DNA of 64,000 bases from Thiohalocapsa sp. PB-PSB1. GTDB taxonomy: Bacteria; Pseudomonadota; Gammaproteobacteria; Chromatiales; Chromatiaceae. This document shows, piece by piece, positions 50,932-59,346 of the stretch (the first letter of the stretch is position 1; each line of letters starts with the position of its first letter). The notes under the pieces were generated by a model. The model did not search any database, was not told the DNA's origin, and saw only the letters and a list, made by a program, of their open reading frames with translations. Location of the stretch: positions 5,890,001 through 5,954,000 of the forward strand of contig CP050890.1 in the NCBI GenBank assembly GCA_016745215.1, read 5' to 3'. The translations under genes and the position numbers were made by a program.

Positions 50932-52158
50932 ATGACAGACGACAACGACTTCGAGGCCCTGATGCGGGAACTCGAAAAGACTGAAAAGGCCGTTGCGGCC
51001 TCCCTCCCCAAGATCGGCGAGCAGATTCACGGCACAATTATCGCTCTCAATGATGAGCAGGTGTTTGTGGACGTAGGCGGTAAAGCCGAAGCGAGTATGG
51101 ATATCGCTAACCTGCGCGACCGCGACGGCGTCATTACCGCCGCCGTTGGCGACCAACTGACCGCGGTGGTCACGGGCGTCGACGTGGAAAACAGCACATT
51201 GGTTCTCGGTACTCGAGACGCCACGAAGCCCCATAGCCACGAAGAACTGGAGGCGGCCTACCAGCATGGCCTGCCAGTGGAAGGCGTCATTACCGGCACC
51301 ATCAAGGGCGGGGTCGAGGTTCAGCTGACGGGCTACAAGCAGCGTGCTTTCTGTCCAGCATCCCAGGTAGACATCCGCTTCATCGAAGACTTATCGACGC
51401 TGGTCGGCGAGCGGTGCGCTTTTCGCATTACCAAATTCGAGGGCGGTCGGCGCATCAATATGGTTGTCTCTCGCCGCGCACTGCTGCAAGAAGAGCAGGA
51501 GGCTCGTGCGACAGCGACTCGCGAGCAGCTCAAGGAAGGCGCGGTCATGAGCGGTACTGTCACGGGCATGAAGGACTTCGGCGCCTTTATCGACCTCGGC
51601 GGCATTGAAGGCATGGTGCACATCAGCGAATTGGCCCTGGGCCGTGTACGGCATCCGGAAGAGGTATTACAGGTGGGGCAGGAGGTCGAGGTCGCGGTCT
51701 TGCGCATCGAACAGACCGGTAATCCGAAACGTCCTGAGAAGATCGCCCTATCGATCCGCGCCCTGGCCAAAAGCCCCTGGTCCGACGCATCCGATCGTTA
51801 TCGTCCTGGGACACGCGTCGATGGTCGGATCACGCGCACGCAACCGTTCGGCGCCTTTGTCGAAATCGAGCCGGGCCTAGAGGGCATGATTCATATCAGC
51901 GAACTGGGCGCCGACCGGCGGGTGAATCATCCTGATGAAATCGTCAGCACCGGCCAGAAGGTCACGGCGACCGTCTTGCAGGTAGATGGCGAACGCCGCC
52001 GGATCGGCCTGAGCCTGAACCCGGAGGCCGCACCGCAGATGGAAGCAACCAGAGCGTCTCAGCCGGAAGACGATGTCAGCCAGACTTCCGGCACCTTCGG
52101 TGACCTGCTGAAGGCACAGATCGAGAATCAGCCCAATCAGCGTTCCAGCAAGCATTGA
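50932..52158 (+). CDS. Four-S1-domain RNA-binding protein
   Basis: The 408-aa product is built of four S1 domains (about residues 27-95, 110-180, 200-275 and 290-365). The third and fourth are textbook: GTVTGMKDFGAFIDLGGIEG, MVHISELALGRVRHPEEVL and GRITRTQPFGAFVEIEPGLE, GMIHISELGADRRVNHPDEI. It resembles the C-terminal half of ribosomal protein S1 but is shorter than the usual six-domain rpsA product, so it is better called an S1-like accessory protein that binds RNA or the ribosome. The start region has AGCAGAGC before the ATG. Transcribed alone or with the next gene 95 bp downstream. Confidence 0.85.
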   Translation: MTDDNDFEALMRELEKTEKAVAASLPKIGEQIHGTIIALNDEQVFVDVGGKAEASMDIANLRDRDGVITAAVGDQLTAVVTGVDVENSTLVLGTRDATKPHSHEELEAAYQHGLPVEGVITGTIKGGVEVQLTGYKQRAFCPASQVDIRFIEDLSTLVGERCAFRITKFEGGRRINMVVSRRALLQEEQEARATATREQLKEGAVMSGTVTGMKDFGAFIDLGGIEGMVHISELALGRVRHPEEVLQVGQEVEVAVLRIEQTGNPKRPEKIALSIRALAKSPWSDASDRYRPGTRVDGRITRTQPFGAFVEIEPGLEGMIHISELGADRRVNHPDEIVSTGQKVTATVLQVDGERRRIGLSLNPEAAPQMEATRASQPEDDVSQTSGTFGDLLKAQIENQPNQRSSKH

Positions 52159-52253
52159 CGTACCTCTGGGCACAGCCTTGCATTCACAGACAATGCCTGC
52201 GATCAGGAAAAGCGCCTAAAACAGCAGGTTAATCATCAACGCGGAAAACGACG

Positions 52254-53297
52254 ATGTCAGACACCACCCCGGTTGAACCGTCCCACACAACGGCCCGGCC
52301 AAATCCCGAGAAGGCACCCCAAAAAGCACCCTGGATCACCTATCGCCCGGAACTGAAAGTCCTCGATTGTACCGTTCGAGACGGAGGTCTGGTCAATGCG
52401 CATCGATTCGAAGACGCCTTTGTCCGCGCCATCTATGAGGCCTGTGTTGCCGCGGGCATCGACTATATGGAGATCGGCTACAAGAACTCGAAAAAGACCT
52501 TCCCGCCTGGGAAGTTCGGCGCCTGGCGTCATTGTGACGAGGCCGATCTGCAACGCGTGGTGGGCGACCATGATGCCGACGCCACCGGGCTCAAGCTCGC
52601 GGCCATGGCCGATGCCGGCAAGAGCGATTGGGAGACCGAGATCGTCCCGGCCGCGGACAGTCCGCTGAGCATGATTCGGGTCGCATTTTATGCCCATCAA
52701 GTATCCGAGGCGGTGGATATGATCCGTCATGCGGCAGAACTGGGCTATGAAACCACGGCGAATCTGATGGCGGTATCCAACATTACCGAAAACGAGATCG
52801 ACGCCGTGCTCGAGGCTATTGCCGACACGCCAGCCGGCACCATGGTCATTGTCGATAGTTTTGGTTATCTGTACCGGGAACAGATCGACCGTTTGTATCA
52901 AACCTATTCCACCGCGCTGGCGGGCACGGGGAAAGACATCGGCATTCATGCCCATAACAATCTGCAGTTGGCCTTCGCCAACACCATCGAGGCCATTATT
53001 CTCGGCTGCAACCGGGTCGACTCGACTATCTATGGCTTCGGTCGCGGCGCCGGCAATTGCCATACTGAACTTTTGCTTGGATTCTTGCGCAATCCCAAGT
53101 TCGATGTACGCCCGATCATCGACGTGATCCAGCATCAGATCATGCCTCTGCGCCGTGAAATCGAGTGGGGGCCGCTGCTGCCATACAACATCACCGGACA
53201 ATTGAATCAGCATCCACGTGCCGCCATCGAGTGGCGCGAAGGGCCGACGCCGGATGACTTCCTGGCGTTTTATGACAAGGTGGTCTCCGAGAGCTAG
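52254..53297 (+). CDS. Aldolase/HMGL-type TIM-barrel enzyme (DRE-TIM metallolyase)
   Basis: The 347-aa product has the DRE-TIM signature LKVLDCTVRDGGLVNAHRF, with Arg-Asp for catalysis and metal binding, then YMEIGYKNSKKTFP and the metal-ligand pair GIHAHNNLQLAFANTIEAI, followed by YGFGRGAGNCHTELLLGFL. This family includes 4-hydroxy-2-oxovalerate aldolase, HMG-CoA lyase and isopropylmalate synthase. The motif set is nearest to the aldolase branch. Substrate unknown. About 25 extra residues (Pro/Thr-rich) precede the domain. No pathway partner such as an acylating aldehyde dehydrogenase is adjacent. Confidence 0.82.
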   Translation: MSDTTPVEPSHTTARPNPEKAPQKAPWITYRPELKVLDCTVRDGGLVNAHRFEDAFVRAIYEACVAAGIDYMEIGYKNSKKTFPPGKFGAWRHCDEADLQRVVGDHDADATGLKLAAMADAGKSDWETEIVPAADSPLSMIRVAFYAHQVSEAVDMIRHAAELGYETTANLMAVSNITENEIDAVLEAIADTPAGTMVIVDSFGYLYREQIDRLYQTYSTALAGTGKDIGIHAHNNLQLAFANTIEAIILGCNRVDSTIYGFGRGAGNCHTELLLGFLRNPKFDVRPIIDVIQHQIMPLRREIEWGPLLPYNITGQLNQHPRAAIEWREGPTPDDFLAFYDKVVSES

Positions 53298-53673
53298 CGC
53301 ATCCAGCTGCCCATGAGGCAGCAGCTTGCGGCGATTCCAACGGGCATCTCCCTGCACATTGCATGCAGATCTGTTGCGCTGCCGGAGTCATGAACAGTTC
53401 ACTGACATCCGTTGGCTCTTGTCCATCCATTTGTCAGGTCGGAGCGGTGCGGCAATCATCACAGCCGGCGTTGACCAACAGCCAAAGGCGCATCGGCCGA
53501 GGGGTCGCGTAAGGCCGATTTGCTGCCCGGTTGCTCCTCCTTGACACCCGCGCGGGAACAGAACGAACAGGGCTCGATCAGGCGCTGATGGAGCGGCCGG
53601 CGCAGGTCGGCCAACTACTCGGTGCCACTGAATCGCCAGGTATCCATCACTGCCTCGCCAAGCGGAGCATACA
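53298..53673. other. Intergenic stretch without recognisable gene
   Basis: No supported gene, RNA or repeat seen between the aldolase-like gene and the transporter. Confidence 0.45.
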
Positions 53674-55344
53674 ATGCGAATCTTCAACCTAATAGCCCTG
53701 AACAATATCAAGGGCGACCTGTTCGGCGGCGTCACTGCAGCGGTCATCGCATTACCGATGGCACTGGCATTTGGTGTTGCTTCCGGTGCAGGTGCCGAGG
53801 CCGGCCTCTATGGCGCGGTTTTGGTCGGACTGTTCGCGTCCCTGTTCGGCGGCACACCCACGCTGATTTCCGAGCCCACCGGGCCGATGACCGTGGTGTT
53901 CACCGCCATTATCATCAGCATGCTGGCAGCCAGCCCGGAAAACGGTATGGCGATGGCCTTCACCACGGTGATGCTGGCCGGCCTGTTCCAGATCAGCTTC
54001 GGTCTGCTCAAACTCGGCCGCTATGTGACCATGATGCCGTACATGGTCATCTCCGGCTTTATGTCCGGCATCGGTTTTATTCTGATTATCATCCAGATGC
54101 CGGCGTTGTTGGGCTATGCATCGCCGGGCGGCGGCGTGCTCGGCTCGTTGCACGCGCTGCCGGAATTGGTCGCTCGTTTGCAGCCGCACGAGACCGGCCT
54201 GGGCCTGCTGGCACTGGCTATTCTGTTCCTGATGCCGAAACGTTTTCAGCGTTTCGTGCCGCCACAGTTACTGGCCCTGGTGATCGGCACCCTGCTGGCC
54301 GTGTTCGTGCTCGGCAGCGGTGCCTACCGCGCCATCGGCGAGATCCCCGGCGGCCTGCCATCAATACAACCCCCCAGCTTCAGCGCAGACCAATGGCAAA
54401 CCATCGTTGTCAACGCCTTGGTGCTCGCCATGCTGGGTGCAATCGACGCGTTACTGACCTCGGTGATCGCCGACAGCCTCACCCGCACCAACCACGACTC
54501 CAACAAAGAGCTGATCGGCCAAGGCATGGGCAATCTGGCATCCGGTCTGTTCGGTGGCCTGCCCGGCGCCGGTGCAACCATGGGCACGGTGGTGAATATT
54601 CAGACCGGCGCCCGCTCTGCGCTCTCCGGTATCGCGCGGGCGCTGATCCTGGTGGTGGTGGTGTTCGGCGCCAGCGCCCTGGTGGAGGTCATCCCCAAAG
54701 CGGTCCTTGCGGGTATCGCCATCAAAGTCGGCATCGACATCATCGACTGGACATTTTTGCGCCGAGCACACAAGGTCTCCCCGCGCGGTGCTCTGATCAT
54801 GTACGGCGTGATTGCCATGACCGTGTTCATCGATTTAATCACCGCTGTTGGCATTGGGCTGTTCGTGGCGAACATTCTGACCATCCGCCGACTGGCCGAT
54901 CTGCAATCCGAGGAAGTGCGCCTGATCGGCCAGCCGAGTAACAAAAATGAGACCGAGTGCGAGAACGCCCTGCCGGAAGAGAAAAAGATTATTCTCGATC
55001 CAAGCAACGGCGTCGCGATGCTCTGTCTCAGAGGACCGCTGATCTTCGGTGCCGCCAAGGCGATCACCCGGCAACGGTCAAATCTTGCTGGTGTTCGCAG
55101 CCTGGTGGTGGATATGACCAGTGTGCCGCATCTGGGCGTGACCGCCGCTTTGGCAGTGGAAGACACCATCCGCGAGGCCGTACAGCAAGGCTGCAACGTC
55201 TATCTGGCGGGCCTCAATCCACAGACTAAAAAACGCTTCGAATCGCTGGACATCGACGATGTCGTACCAGCGGAAAACTGGATTGCGAAGCGCGTCGACG
55301 CATTGAAGCAGGCGGTGTCGGATCGGGCCAGACTGAGTAAGTAG
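53674..55344 (+). CDS. SulP-family anion transporter with STAS domain
   Basis: The 556-aa product has ten or more membrane segments starting with FGGVTAAVIALPMALAFGVA, the SulP signature ISEPTGPMTVVFTAIIISML and GAIDALLTSVIADSLTRTNH, and a C-terminal STAS domain (about 440-540: GVAMLCLRGPLIFGAAKAI ... LVVDMTSVPHLGVTAA). SulP proteins move sulfate, bicarbonate or other anions. In the STAS loop the Ser that can be phosphorylated in anti-sigma antagonists is Gly (PHLGV). CGGAG lies 6 bases before the ATG. Its stop codon is the first part of the dispersed four-helix repeat. Substrate unknown; sulfate or bicarbonate is most likely. Confidence 0.9.
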   Translation: MRIFNLIALNNIKGDLFGGVTAAVIALPMALAFGVASGAGAEAGLYGAVLVGLFASLFGGTPTLISEPTGPMTVVFTAIIISMLAASPENGMAMAFTTVMLAGLFQISFGLLKLGRYVTMMPYMVISGFMSGIGFILIIIQMPALLGYASPGGGVLGSLHALPELVARLQPHETGLGLLALAILFLMPKRFQRFVPPQLLALVIGTLLAVFVLGSGAYRAIGEIPGGLPSIQPPSFSADQWQTIVVNALVLAMLGAIDALLTSVIADSLTRTNHDSNKELIGQGMGNLASGLFGGLPGAGATMGTVVNIQTGARSALSGIARALILVVVVFGASALVEVIPKAVLAGIAIKVGIDIIDWTFLRRAHKVSPRGALIMYGVIAMTVFIDLITAVGIGLFVANILTIRRLADLQSEEVRLIGQPSNKNETECENALPEEKKIILDPSNGVAMLCLRGPLIFGAAKAITRQRSNLAGVRSLVVDMTSVPHLGVTAALAVEDTIREAVQQGCNVYLAGLNPQTKKRFESLDIDDVVPAENWIAKRVDALKQAVSDRARLSK

Positions 55345-55836
55345 CGGTTCATGAATAACCTGTACAACGCTATCCAGACATCGGCGGAGTGCAATCGGGG
55401 TCGGGGTCGCTATCGGAATCGGAATCGGAATCGAGAGAGAAAACGCCATACGCCCTATGCCATTCGGTCATGAGAAGCGCGACGTCTAGCGTGCGGCCAT
55501 CGAGTCTGTCGGCTGGGCCTAGCGCGACTGCGAGCATGTGAAAGGATAGCGTCACGCGAAGGATCAACTCCTGTACGCATCGTAGGTGCGCATCGCAGGC
55601 CATCGCGCTGAACATGGCCGAGGGTAACGGCAAAGCGACGAGCGGGGATCGACGCCGGTCGTTTGAAACCGCACGAGGCTTAGCGCTGGAGTGCGCTGCG
55701 ATTCAGGACGTGCTTGCTGGTGTGCGCAGACGACAACAGCAAGCAAAAGGCACTGCTCGATCGTCGTATGGCCATGCTATCGAAGCTCGGACAGCGTGGC
55801 TACGCGGTCAGCGAGGAGCTTGGCGGATATCGGGTT
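55340..55836 (+). pseudogene. Four-helix-bundle protein gene, decayed (copy 2)
   Basis: It is homologous to 46424-46931 along its length. The frame from the ATG at 55456 reads MPFGHEKRDV and stops; later pieces read NMAEGNGKATSGDRRRSF and ETARGLALECAAIQDVL. Similarity starts in the SulP stop codon and includes about 100 bp of shared upstream sequence with CGGAATCGGAATCG repeats. Both copies share some but not all disabling changes, so the unit was probably copied after decay had begun. Confidence 0.68.
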
Positions 55837-55860
55837 AGCGGAAAACCGAGACAGAAAACC

Positions 55861-55942
55861 GGGACAGACCACGTTTTTCCCGTTTTTCCGGGGGAACAGG
55901 GGATACCGGGACCGGGCAAAACTAGAAAACGTGGTCTGTCCC
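55861..55942. repeat. Inverted repeat GGGACAGACCACGTTTT
   Basis: The 16-17-bp arms at 55861-55876 and 55927-55942 are inverted copies, separated by a 50-nt middle containing CCCGTTTTTCCGGGGGAACA. It is a strong hairpin of the REP-associated kind; function unknown. Confidence 0.65.
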
Positions 55943-56019
55943 TGTTTTTCCTCCTTTTTCGGTCCTCTGGTGTTCTTCCATACCGCAAGACTCCAGTCGA
56001 TCCTGAAAGCTGCTGTCGA

Positions 56020-56290
56020 AACCAAGCTCGGTAGCGAAGTGCCTGGCGCTTGCGATGCTAGGGATAGCGAGCAGGAGCAACGGGCTCGACGCTGGCTGGA
56101 GACCGCCGCCGCTTGGATTCAATCGCTGGAGGGGACGAGCGCGGTCATGTCCAGCGAGACACGGGGGCGTATCGAGGCATTCGCTGGCAACCTGACTGGG
56201 TTCGGCGAGCATGTGGCCGCAGTCGTCCAACAGATTCCGGATGACGAGATTGCACGAATCTCTTTGATTGTAGGCGGGCTGACCAAGTAG
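56020..56290 (+). CDS. Unrecognised protein fragment
   Basis: An open frame ending ERWLE-type helix (RARRWLETAAAWIQSLEGTS), VMSSETRGRIEAFAGNLTGF and DDEIARISLIVGGLTK looks protein-like in composition. It is preceded by the inverted repeat and has no convincing start, so it may be the tail of a lost gene. No function is suggested. Coordinates of the 5' end are approximate. Confidence 0.3.
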
Positions 56291-56592
56291 GCACGGGTTC
56301 TGCCTGTAGTCGCGAGGCTTCCAGCAACTTGGGAATGGCCGTGATCGCGTTGGATTTCTACTCGGTGGCCTCTTGCCCCAGCACCAAGCGGTTGGATACA
56401 CCGGGCGTGCGCCCCGAGAGAAAAGCCCCGAGAGAAAAAGAGAAAAGGACACCCAAAAAGAAAAAAAGACGCCCATTCTCAGTCCACCAAAAAGTGCGCC
56501 GAAAAGTGGATGTCCTGTATCGCTTCCCCTGTATCGCTTCCGAGGCGTATTAGGTGCATTTAGTAAACTGTCACCGTAATTCGGGAGTTGCC

Positions 56593-56856
56593 CTAGCTGC
56601 TTTTGTAGACTGCAGATCGATGGCCAACCTTGACCACCATGACGACGAGTTCGCTTTCGCGGATTTCATAGACAATTCGGTAGACTCCCTGTCGAACCCG
56701 ATACCGTTCTTGCACGGACAGCTTTACGCACCCTTCTCCGCGCGGATCATCGCGCAACGCCTCGATCCGTTGCAGAATGCGAGCAACAGCCTTTTTCGGG
56801 ATGCTCCGTAGATCTTTCGCGACAGATTTCTTGAATACGAGCTCATAACTTGCCAT
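56593..56856 (-). CDS. RelE/ParE-type toxin
   Basis: The 87-aa product has the RelE-fold pattern: YELVFKKSVAKDLRSIPKKA, LSVQERYRVRQGVYRIVYEI and VMVVKVGHRSAVYKS. RelE toxins cleave mRNA at the ribosome; ParE relatives poison gyrase. The pattern RxxYR-IVY-VGHR is the RelE type. The start overlaps the antitoxin gene by 14 bp, the usual TA arrangement. Full length and intact. Confidence 0.88.
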   Translation of the reverse strand: MASYELVFKKSVAKDLRSIPKKAVARILQRIEALRDDPRGEGCVKLSVQERYRVRQGVYRIVYEIRESELVVMVVKVGHRSAVYKSS

Positions 56857-57076
56857 GCAATTTCAGATCTTTCAGCAAGGCGTCGTAGCTCAGCGTTGGC
56901 TCTTCGGCACGTTCTTCGAACGCGTTCAAATCTTCTGCATCTTCGCGCAGCGCTAACCGCACAGCCTCATTCACCACATCTGAAACTGATTGGCGCGTAT
57001 TTGCCGCTTTAACCCGTAAGGCGTGATGGATCTCGGGTTCGAAGTAAATCGTTGATCTTTTATGTGTTTCGCTCAT
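56843..57076 (-). CDS. Ribbon-helix-helix antitoxin
   Basis: From the ATG at 57076 the product is 77 aa; a GTG at 57085 adds three residues. It reads RSTIYFEPEIHHALRVKAAN, TRQSVSDVVNEAVRLALRED, a CopG/RHH DNA-binding domain, followed by an acidic tail for toxin binding. It precedes and overlaps relE, as expected for autoregulated TA pairs. A reverse-oriented attC starts 47 bp upstream, so this pair forms an integron cassette read on the minus strand. Confidence 0.88.
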   Translation of the reverse strand: MSETHKRSTIYFEPEIHHALRVKAANTRQSVSDVVNEAVRLALREDAEDLNAFEERAEEPTLSYDALLKDLKLHGKL

Positions 57077-57123
57077 AGGGGGCACATCCGAGCTTCAGAG
57101 TAACGTTAATTACGTTATTTTGC

Positions 57124-57233
57124 AGCTAACGTTTATGTTAGCCCGCGAGCACCGGGCCGGCCGGGCACCGCGGCGCTGCGCGCTCGCGTGCCCGGCCGGC
57201 CCGGTGCTCGCGGGCTGGAAGTCTTGTTGGACG
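57124..57233 (-). other. attC site, minus-strand orientation
   Basis: Read on the minus strand it shows R'' GTCCAAC, then AAGACTTCCAGCCCGCGAGC and a very long GC-rich stem (arms of about 30 bp with GCACCGGGCCGGCCGGGCAC), then AACATAAACGTTAGC as the R' end. The antitoxin gene follows, so the cassette is relE plus antitoxin, pointing opposite to all attC sites to the right. Confidence 0.72.
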
Positions 57234-57350
57234 TTGGCACTGACTACGCTGCTGCTATGGAGTATGCTCTGTTCGCCGCGGGCTTGTCAACGGCATGTAT
57301 TGATGCGTGCGCCTGCATCGGTGCAGCGGGAGCGCGGGTTCAGCGTGCCT

Positions 57351-57487
57351 AGGAGCCTGTCCGAGAATAGAGCTCCGCGAAGCAGCGTGCCGTCTTTTTC
57401 AAGGGTGTAACCCGTCCTCCGCGCCGTCTCAGGCCGCCATAGGCAGATGGAATGAGGAGTCATTGGCGGCTCGGACAGGATAGAGTG
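57351..57487. mobile_element. MITE-like remnant with CTGTCCGAG ends
   Basis: CTAGGAGCCTGTCCGAGAAT at 57351 and GGCTCGGACAGGATAGAG near 57467-57484 are imperfect inverted ends, related to the 107-bp MITE at 33467-33573. The middle is different, with a tract TCCGCGCCGTCTCAGGCCGC. Probably a decayed relative or an IS remnant. Confidence 0.5.
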
Positions 57488-58240
57488 CTTGTTGTGGAAC
57501 AAGAAAAGTGGAACAAGAAAAGCAAACAAGAAAAGCAAACAAGAAAAGAGCAAACAAGAAAAGGACACCCACTTTCAAAAAACAAAGGACACCAAGAAAA
57601 GGACACCCACTTTAGCAAACAAGAAAAGGACACCCACTTTCAAAAAACAAGAAAAGGACACCAAAACAAGAAAAGAACAAGAAAAGGACACCAAGAAAAG
57701 GACACCCACTTTCCGCTCCGCTTAAATATGGGTGTCCCGTACCGCTATGGGTGTCCCGTACCGCTGCCGTACCGCTCCTGGGTGTCCCGTACCGCTCCTG
57801 CCTCCCTGAAATGTGGGTGTGAAATGTGGGTGTCCCGTACCGCTGCGCTATGGGTGTCCCGTACCGCTGCCGATGGGTGTCCCGTACCGCTGCCGTACCG
57901 CTCCTGGGTGTCCCGTACCGCTCCTGCCTCCCTGAAATGTGGGTGTGAAATGTGGGTGTCCCGTACCGCTGCGCTCCTGGGTGTCCCGTACCGCTCCTGC
58001 CTCCCTGAAATGTGGGTGTCCCATACCGCTGGTACATACCGCTGGTACGTACCGCTGGGTGTCCCGTACCGCTGTATCCCGAACCGCTGTAGGTGTCCCG
58101 TACCGCTGTACCGCTCTGAAATGTGGGTGTCTCGTACCGGGCGTCGTACCGGGTGCGTACCGGGTGGTACTGAAATGTGGGTGTCTCGTACCGGGTGTCC
58201 CGTACCGGGTGTCCCGTACCGCTATGGTGTCCCGTACCGC
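57488..58240. repeat. Satellite-like block of GGACACCC / GGGTGTCC repeats
   Basis: The left third (57488-57715) repeats AACAAGAAAAGGACACCCAC with variants. The rest repeats GGGTGTCCCGTACCGCT, about a dozen times, mixed with TGCCTCCCTGAAATGTG and larger duplicated blocks (57770-57845 and 57894-57970 are nearly the same). The core GGACACCCAC of the left part is the inverse of GTGGGTGTCC in the right part, so the block is inverted at large scale. An open frame runs across it (57452-58327), but its peptide is only a translated repeat. A diverged single version lies at 56440-56530. Confidence 0.85.
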
Positions 58241-58241
58241 T

Positions 58242-58333
58242 ATGTGTTCGGCCTGCTCCAAGCGCGTGCATCGCGTCACGACCCGATTCCTCGCCCGAGT
58301 AGCGCAGCGCCGATGTATGGTCTATAGTCAAGC
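58242..58333 (-). repeat. Solo 5' end of the DUF6399-type element
   Basis: The plus strand here (TGTTCGGCCTGCTCCAAGCG ... TATGGTCTATAG) is the inverted copy of 34877-34960, the start of the DUF6399-type gene, with about ten changes. Only the 5' end is present. Confidence 0.7.
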
Positions 58334-58574
58334 CTGGCAGAACCTTTGTACATGTTTCCGAATTCTCGGTGAATTTGCACCTCCAAGGGTACGAGATGAT
58401 GAGGGTTCTGCCAAATACCTGCACACCGATTACCAAGCTTTAGGCTCGGACTTGGCCGGAATTACGAGCAAGGCCTCTGATGCGGACTATCGCGCCTGCG
58501 GATTGAATCCCCCTCCAAGCCATTAGACGCAAGAAAACGAAAAAAAATGATATTAATTCGCCACGCAAAAGAAT
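58334..58574. other. Intercassette remnant
   Basis: No gene is supported. It contains a solo MITE end (GGAATTACGAGCAAGGCC near 58458-58475) and a GGCAGAACC/GGGTTCTGCC inverted repeat around 58344-58420. Confidence 0.45.
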
Positions 58575-58667
58575 CGCCCAACAAGAGCCTCGGCCCGACC
58601 GCCCGTTGCCGTGCCGTTGCTGCGCTCCGGCGCGGCAACGGGCGGCGGGCCAGGCTTAGCGTTGGCT
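58575..58667 (+). other. attC site
   Basis: R'' CGCCCAACAAGAGCCTCGGC, a long stem (CCGACCGCCCGTTGCC pairing with GGCAACGGGCGGCGGG) and R' GTTGGC after GGCTTAGC. About 93 bp, typical of chromosomal cassette arrays. Confidence 0.82.
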
Positions 58668-58695
58668 AGAAAACGTCGGGAGGTGGCCAACGGCT

Positions 58696-58869
58696 TTGGG
58701 TCAATGCCGAGAATGCGGAGAAGAGGTATCGGAACAGGCGAAACGCTGTCCGGCCTGCGGCGTAGATAACCCGGTGGTAACGCTTGGATCATTTGTCGGG
58801 GCGATCTTTAAGCTGATTTTCGCTGTGCTTTTGTTCTTGTTGGGTCTTTCAATAATGTTCGGGTGGTAG
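58696..58869 (+). CDS. Small zinc-ribbon membrane protein
   Basis: A 57-codon frame starting at TTG encodes GQCRECGEEVSEQAKRCPAC, a zinc ribbon with two CxxC pairs, then a linker and one membrane helix (IFKLIFAVLLFLLGLSIMF), ending GW and a stop ten bases before the PIN gene. GGGAGG lies about 12 bases upstream of the TTG. Zinc-ribbon plus transmembrane peptides of this kind are common and of unknown function. It is the first gene of the cassette after the attC at 58575. The start codon is uncertain; the coding character is strong because of the Cys spacing. Confidence 0.65.
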   Translation: MGQCRECGEEVSEQAKRCPACGVDNPVVTLGSFVGAIFKLIFAVLLFLLGLSIMFGW

Positions 58870-58878
58870 CTGCTCTCT

Positions 58879-59346
58879 ATGAAAAAGCTCCGCGTTTATG
58901 TAGATACTTCGGTAGTGGGCGGCTACTTCGACGCTGAGTTTGAAGAGTGGTCCAAGGCTCTCATTTCCGACTTTCGAAACAGCAGATATCAAGCGGTTGT
59001 CTCAACTGTGGTCTCCAAGGAAATCGAGGCTGCTCCTGCTTTCGTTCGCGAACTCTACGCTGAAATGCGCTCCTGGCCCGCGGAGGTCGTGCGCGTAGAT
59101 GAGGAAACATTAGGCCTGGTGGCCCACTACAAGGCCCATGGGGTTCTTTCGGACCGATTCTTCGAGGATATGCTGCATATCGCGCTCGCCACAATTGCCG
59201 AGGTGGATGTGCTTGTGAGTTGGAACTTCAAGCACATTGTGCGGCTTGACAAGATCCGCTCTTTCAATTCCGTAAATTTGGCTCAAGGCTACAAGCCATT
59301 AACAATCTATTCTCCTCGCGAGGTAATATCATATGAGCAAGAATAG
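58879..59346 (+). CDS. PIN-domain toxin (VapC-like)
   Basis: The 155-aa product starts MKKLRVYVDTSVVGGYFDAE, the PIN first strand with catalytic Asp, and contains VVSTVVSKEIEAAPAFVREL and SDRFFEDMLHIALATIAEVD, VLVSWNFKHIVRLDKI, with further acidic residues expected to hold magnesium. PIN toxins are RNases. The downstream gene starts inside its last codons (overlap 14 bp), so the order is toxin then partner, the reverse of the usual vapBC order but common for this PIN subgroup. Confidence 0.85.
   Translation: MKKLRVYVDTSVVGGYFDAEFEEWSKALISDFRNSRYQAVVSTVVSKEIEAAPAFVRELYAEMRSWPAEVVRVDEETLGLVAHYKAHGVLSDRFFEDMLHIALATIAEVDVLVSWNFKHIVRLDKIRSFNSVNLAQGYKPLTIYSPREVISYEQE

Noticed and set aside
52257..53357. 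A 366-codon minus-strand frame opposite the aldolase-like gene
   Set aside because: The plus-strand frame has all DRE-TIM motifs; the minus frame has no family signature.
57452..58327. A 291-codon frame across the satellite block, with GVPYR and WVSRTA repeats
   Set aside because: The peptide is simply the translated repeat, similar frames exist on the other strand, and no start context or domain supports a protein.
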